Source: Pontibacter roseus DSM 17521
GTDB taxonomy: Bacteria; Bacteroidota; Bacteroidia; Cytophagales; Hymenobacteraceae
DNA length: 64,000 bases
Direction of reading: 5' to 3'
NCBI RefSeq assembly: GCF_000373265.1
Contig: NZ_KB890762.1
Span: 816,833 to 880,832, forward strand
Shown here: positions 60,104 through 64,000 of the stretch, piece by piece
Numbering within the stretch: the first letter of the stretch is position 1
Layout of the letters: each line of letters starts with the position of its first letter
Notes under the pieces: model-generated
The model's database searches: none
The model's input: only the letters and a program-made list of their open reading frames with translations
What the model was told of the DNA's origin: nothing
Translations under genes and position numbers: made by a program

Positions 60104-60278
60104 AACGTCCACTCTGGATTTCTAAATTTACACTCTACAAGATTTACCTCTTCTAGAATAGAAAATATTTAGGATACAGCAGCCACTTCAATTCCAGGAT
60201 TAACGCGAAAGGCCAATCCTCGTACTACTCGGAAACCACCTGCATCAATACGTAAACTCAAAAGTCGAAACAAAGTGT

Positions 60279-61226
60279 ATGGCTAAGAAAAAACCAATTG
60301 CTATTGTGGTGCATGGCGGCGCAGGACCAGACTCCGAACATATCCATAAAAACAAGAAAGGCTATGAGGAAGGCCTGAGAGAAGCTGTAGACACCGGCTA
60401 TAAGATACTTGAAGAGGGCGGTTCGGCAGTAGACGCCGTGGAAGCGGCCGTGAAGAAGCTAGAGGACAACCCGCTGTTCAATGCCGGCCGCGGCTCCGCG
60501 CTAAATGCAAATGGAGAAGTAGAAATGGATGCAGCCATTATGCGCGGCTCTGACCAATCTTCAGGGGCCGTGGCCTTGATTCGGAACATCCGTAACCCCA
60601 TCTCGTTAGCGAAAGCCGTGATGATGAACACCAAATACCGTTTCTTAGGGGATATGGGAGCCCTGGAATACGCCAAACAATTGGACATCCGGCTGGAACC
60701 TTCCTCCTATTTCATCACGGAGCATCAGTACGATGCATTCTCTAAAAAGCGTGAAGAAGAATTTACCAGCAGCGATAGAATTGGCATGGACCAACTGAAT
60801 GCCCGCATGCACGGCACTGTCGGAGCGGTTGCCTTGGACCAGGAAGGTATGGTGGCGGCGGCCACCTCCACGGGCGGAACGGAAAACAAAAAGATGGGGC
60901 GTATTGGCGACAGCTGCATCATTGGCGTTGGCTGCTATGCCAACAACAAAACCTGCGCCATATCCGGCACGGGCGATGGTGAGTTGCTGATGAAGAACAT
61001 CATCGCCTACGATATCTCCGCCTTGATGGAATACAAGGGCCTAACTCTCCAAAAGGCTTGTGAGACGGTGGTGCTGGAACGCACTCACAAGCAAGAAGGC
61101 GATGTGGGTGTGATAGGTGTAGACGCAGCAGGCCACATCGCCATGGTGTTCAACAGCGACCGCATGCACAGAGGCTGGAAGACGAACTCCAGACAGCAGG
61201 GAATCGAGATATACGACAAGAAGTAA
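60279..61226 (+). CDS. iaaA: isoaspartyl peptidase / L-asparaginase (Ntn hydrolase)
   Basis: A 315-residue plant-type asparaginase. The alpha subunit opens with AIVVHGGAGP; FNAGRGSALNANGEVEMDAAIM holds the glycine-rich loop; the autocleavage site lies in MHGTVGAVALD with Thr180 becoming the N-terminal nucleophile of the beta subunit; GTGDGELLMKN binds substrate. Hydrolyses isoaspartyl dipeptides and asparagine. No clear signal peptide, so cytoplasmic. Confidence 0.92.
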   Translation: MAKKKPIAIVVHGGAGPDSEHIHKNKKGYEEGLREAVDTGYKILEEGGSAVDAVEAAVKKLEDNPLFNAGRGSALNANGEVEMDAAIMRGSDQSSGAVALIRNIRNPISLAKAVMMNTKYRFLGDMGALEYAKQLDIRLEPSSYFITEHQYDAFSKKREEEFTSSDRIGMDQLNARMHGTVGAVALDQEGMVAAATSTGGTENKKMGRIGDSCIIGVGCYANNKTCAISGTGDGELLMKNIIAYDISALMEYKGLTLQKACETVVLERTHKQEGDVGVIGVDAAGHIAMVFNSDRMHRGWKTNSRQQGIEIYDKK

Positions 61227-61320
61227 GGAACAGGCGGGTGTTTAGGTATAGATGCCGTATATTCACGCGCTATACCTATACCCACCACCTTAGCCCTGCA
61301 AGGGCACGCTTTACACCCTG

Positions 61321-62445
61321 ATGAACAGAACACTCAGAATCACGCTTTACTTCATCTGTTTCCTTATCCTGTTGGTTACCGTGGCCGGCTGCTCCTTCCT
61401 GCGGCTGTCGCCACAGTTTGGAGCTGAGGCTGACGGAGCCCGTCTAAAGGCCATGCAGCAATCGCCGAATTTTGCCGATGGCGTATTTCAGAACCCGGTG
61501 GAGACCAACATGGACATGGCGTTTACGGACATGGTGAAGTTGTTCTACGAGCGGTTTTTCGGGGATACCAGTAACCAGACCCCGGACTGGGAGCTGCCTG
61601 TGGTCAAACTGAACCCCGACAAGCCGGACGCTGTGCAGGATACGGCCACAGTTGTTACCTGGCTGGGGCATTCTGCCTTTCTGGTGGAAGTTGAGGGCAA
61701 GCGACTGCTGCTCGACCCGATGCTGGGCGACGTAGCCTCCCCTGTCAGTTTCATTGGCCCGAAGCGCTTCGCCGCCTTGCCTATTACCGTAGAGGAGCTG
61801 CCCCACATAGATGCGGTACTCATTTCGCACGACCACTACGACCACCTCGACTATGGCTCCATCCAAAAGCTGGCCGAGAAAGCGGACCACTTTTTCGTAG
61901 CCTTGGGTGTGGGCGCGCACCTGGAGCGTTGGGGTATACCGGCAAATAAAATCACGGAGATGGACTGGTGGCAGGAAGCAAATTTCAAGGACCTCACCTT
62001 TGCCGCTACACCCGCCCGGCACTTCTCTGGCCGCGGGCTGAACGACCGGATGAAAACACTCTGGACCTCCTGGGCCATTGTAGGGCAACAGGACAGGATT
62101 TTCTTCAGCGGCGACACCGGCTATTTTGATGGTTTCAAAGAGATTGGCGACAAGTATGGTCCTTTCGATATCACGCTGATGGAGTGCGGGCAATACAATG
62201 AGCTATGGTCCAGCATACACATGATGCCGGAGCAGACCGTGCAGGCGCACCTCGACCTTCAGGGCAAGCTCCTCATGCCCATACATTGGGGAGCCTTCTC
62301 ACTGGCCATGCACAGCTGGACCGACCCTATTGAGCGGGTCACGAAGGAGGCGGAAAACCGGAAGGTACCCATCACGACCCCGCATATCGGGGAGCCGGTA
62401 GTGCTGCGCCAGTACGTGCCCCGACAAAACTGGTGGAAAGAGTAA
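61321..62445 (+). CDS. MBL-fold metallohydrolase, lipoprotein (UlaG/NAPE-PLD-like)
   Basis: A 374-residue protein with a lipoprotein-type signal (LLVTVAGC). Zinc motif HDHYDHLD in VLISHDHYDHLDY, preceded by TWLGHSAFLVEVEGKRLLLDPML, then FSGDTGYFDGF and PIHWGAFSLAMH. This matches the NAPE-PLD/UlaG-like group of metallo-beta-lactamase fold enzymes; substrate not deducible. Only 27 bases separate it from the next gene. Confidence 0.88.
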   Translation: MNRTLRITLYFICFLILLVTVAGCSFLRLSPQFGAEADGARLKAMQQSPNFADGVFQNPVETNMDMAFTDMVKLFYERFFGDTSNQTPDWELPVVKLNPDKPDAVQDTATVVTWLGHSAFLVEVEGKRLLLDPMLGDVASPVSFIGPKRFAALPITVEELPHIDAVLISHDHYDHLDYGSIQKLAEKADHFFVALGVGAHLERWGIPANKITEMDWWQEANFKDLTFAATPARHFSGRGLNDRMKTLWTSWAIVGQQDRIFFSGDTGYFDGFKEIGDKYGPFDITLMECGQYNELWSSIHMMPEQTVQAHLDLQGKLLMPIHWGAFSLAMHSWTDPIERVTKEAENRKVPITTPHIGEPVVLRQYVPRQNWWKE

Positions 62446-62472
62446 TCACGTCACCTAAACAAGTAACACAGC

Positions 62473-63069
62473 ATGTCCCTATTCAAACAAGACCTCAGCC
62501 AGGAAAGCATCTTGCAGCGTTTCCTCGACCTGAAATATACACAGGCAGACATACACTTCTGCAGGCTGCATGAGCCGGAGTTTCAACAAAGAGGCGTAGA
62601 TGTGGTGCTGCTGGAAGGCGATAATCTGCTCAAGGTTGATGAGAAAGCGCAACTACACTACCTCAACAAAAGCCTTCCAACCTTTGCCTTCGAATTAGAC
62701 TACCTGAAGAATGGAAAATTGAAGGAAGGCTGGTTGTTTGACCCCTCTAAAACCACAGAGGCTTACGCATTGGTATTTGACATCCAGCTTTGTCCCGGGC
62801 TCAGCAAGCTGACCCAACCCACCGACATCGCTTCGTGTGAAGTATTGTTCCTGAACAGGCAGCATCTCATTGACACGACCCAGCAGCATGGCCTCACCCG
62901 CGAATTCTGCCAACAGCAAAGTTACATGCTTCGGCAGAATCCCGAACAACGGAAGATAGTCGTGAGCCCCAACTTCAATTTCCAGATTTCGACGCAGTTA
63001 GCTGAGGCCCCGGTCAATCTAATCGTCCGGCGGACCTTCCTCAAGTCCATCAGCTGGCGGGTGCTCTAA
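62473..63069 (+). CDS. hypothetical protein, 198 aa
   Basis: A soluble protein with ordinary host composition, no signal, and no family recognised. Stretches such as LPTFAFELDYLKNGKLKEGWLFDPSKTTEAYALVF (read in parts) and NFNFQISTQLAEAPVNLIVRR look like mixed alpha/beta structure. It abuts the convergent Sau3AI-like gene with no gap, and may belong to the same restriction locus. Confidence 0.6.
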   Translation: MSLFKQDLSQESILQRFLDLKYTQADIHFCRLHEPEFQQRGVDVVLLEGDNLLKVDEKAQLHYLNKSLPTFAFELDYLKNGKLKEGWLFDPSKTTEAYALVFDIQLCPGLSKLTQPTDIASCEVLFLNRQHLIDTTQQHGLTREFCQQQSYMLRQNPEQRKIVVSPNFNFQISTQLAEAPVNLIVRRTFLKSISWRVL

Positions 63070-63999
63070 CTAGCTCAGAGAGGTATAGATTTCTTTGATG
63101 TAGCTATTGTTGAGCCAAAAGGATTTTTTCACTACAAGCTGACCGTCGGGCGTTTCGTTGGTATCGTGGCTGTTGCGGGCGTGGGGGCGCACGTGGCAGA
63201 CCCGGTTCTCTGATTTCTTCGGGAGCGTATGCGCCTGCCCCCTCCTGATGCGGCGCACTGTCTCCAGCCATACCTTGCGGGCCTCCTCCAGGTCGGTATA
63301 GGGCATGTTCCAGAAGGCTGCCTTTTGTAGGTATAGCCCGCCGCTGCTGTCATACTTATAAAAGACGAAGAAAAACTTCTTCTCCAGGTCTTCCTTCAAA
63401 TCAGAAGTATCCCAAGACTGCTCTACCAGCTCCTTGTATCGGAAGGCCGGAAAGGAGATATCCTCGGCGGCATTGCCATTGGGCTTCAAGCGAACCGTGC
63501 GAATGACAACATCCCCTTTCTCGAACTCGTCTATCTGCTCGTCCGGCTGTATTCCTAAGACGACTTTGGTTAGGCTGGCATAAAAACCTTTTGCGCGGGA
63601 GTTCAGGTCGCAGCCTATTTGCCGCACTATGGCCTCCACTTCCATTCCGTAGAAAGGCCTGAAACGCTCCATCACCACCTCCTCCAGTGGAACAGAGGCG
63701 GTTCGCTCCTGCGTTTTCAGAATGGTGCCATAGCGCTCGCGCCCGCCTTGGGTCAGGCGGTGCAAAATGTGGTTTACATAACCCTGCTTTAGCGAGAAGG
63801 CTCTTTGTTTTGCCTGAATATGACTGAAAGGCTGTTGCCGTCGGTTGCCTCCTTTGGCTCCTTTGGTGCAGGCGCCCAGATAGAAGGTGTCGCCTTCTGA
63901 CAGCTCATGCGCCTTCCCCTGCCTTACCTTCGTCACAATGGTCTCCCAGTCGGCCTTTATCACCGCCAGGTCCTCCTCCGGAAACTCCCAGCTTCCCAC
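63070..63999 (-). CDS. Sau3AI/MutH-family DNA endonuclease, 5' end beyond window
   Basis: The visible 309 residues match the C-terminal part of Sau3AI-type enzymes (GATC cutters of the MutH superfamily): FYLGACTKGAKGGNRRQQPFS and AKQRAFSLKQGYVNHIL are characteristic, followed by EEVVMERFRPFYGMEVEAIV. Sau3AI-type proteins are near 490 residues, so about 180 residues, including much of the first MutH-like domain, probably lie past the window edge. The GTG at 63999 is likely internal. A partner methylase would be expected nearby. Confidence 0.85.
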   Translation of the reverse strand: MGSWEFPEEDLAVIKADWETIVTKVRQGKAHELSEGDTFYLGACTKGAKGGNRRQQPFSHIQAKQRAFSLKQGYVNHILHRLTQGGRERYGTILKTQERTASVPLEEVVMERFRPFYGMEVEAIVRQIGCDLNSRAKGFYASLTKVVLGIQPDEQIDEFEKGDVVIRTVRLKPNGNAAEDISFPAFRYKELVEQSWDTSDLKEDLEKKFFFVFYKYDSSGGLYLQKAAFWNMPYTDLEEARKVWLETVRRIRRGQAHTLPKKSENRVCHVRPHARNSHDTNETPDGQLVVKKSFWLNNSYIKEIYTSLS

Positions 64000-64000
64000 C

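Noticed and set aside
1..64000. tRNA, rRNA and CRISPR arrays
   Set aside because: None recognised by eye in any spacer; a tRNA with weak features could still be missed.

Overview
The window reads as the chromosome of a Bacteroidota bacterium, most likely a Hymenobacteraceae member close to Pontibacter. The grounds are the gene families (DUF4199 membrane proteins, lmo0937-type mini-membrane proteins, App1-like phosphatase, ABC-F ATPase, many lipoproteins), the Bacteroidota -7 promoter element TAnnTTTG, and the rarity of Shine-Dalgarno sites. No rRNA, tRNA or CRISPR array was seen. Genus placement is inference.

Layout. 0-4 kb: AI-2E family transporter, exonuclease/GIY-YIG protein, class II fructose-bisphosphate aldolase. 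4.3-9.7 kb: a minus-strand sugar operon (beta-phosphoglucomutase, trehalose-phosphatase-like protein, GH65 disaccharide phosphorylase, PfkB kinase) which, with pgi at 9.9 kb and the aldolase, links disaccharide phosphorolysis to glycolysis. 11.6-30 kb: envelope and housekeeping genes (kinase-like lipoprotein, topoisomerase IB, M16 and two M48 peptidases, App1-like phosphatase, MtgA, Lon-N protein, metallophosphoesterase, lipid kinase, L,D-transpeptidase family, DUF4199 pair). 30-37.8 kb: ABC-F ATPase, two tandem 49/50-aa membrane proteins that are easy to miss, hydroxyacyl-CoA dehydrogenase, DapD, glycosyltransferase, FabH. 37.9-42.6 kb: a DtxR/MntR-type regulator with a complete metal ABC importer, one permease of which carries a DtxR-like tail. 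43.8 kb: mnmE.

45.12-58.45 kb is an integrated mobile element of about 13.3 kb inserted at the 3' end of mnmE. Its ends are an 18-bp direct repeat of the last codons of mnmE, the same site that SGI1 uses in thdF/trmE, and the right copy differs from the left only at synonymous third positions. Inside are a zinc-finger/HTH protein, a tyrosine recombinase, an excisionase-like protein, a RepA-like ATPase, a primase-like protein, a minus-strand toxin-antitoxin-SecB-chaperone operon resembling CmdTAC anti-phage systems, a GIY-YIG/GIY-YIG/DUF6884 cassette flanked by related ~100-bp repeats, and cargo genes. Beyond the right end are an AT-rich acyltransferase gene, then ordinary host genes, and a Sau3AI/MutH-family endonuclease cut by the window edge.

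Two genome-scale signals stand out. First, an intergenic repeat occurs three times (about 4.2, 20.3 and 43.5 kb); its stems vary in sequence but keep pairing, including an H-type pseudoknot, which points to a structured RNA. Second, the octamer AGGTATAG/CTATACCT is scattered through genes and spacers of the host sequence but appears to be absent from the mobile element.
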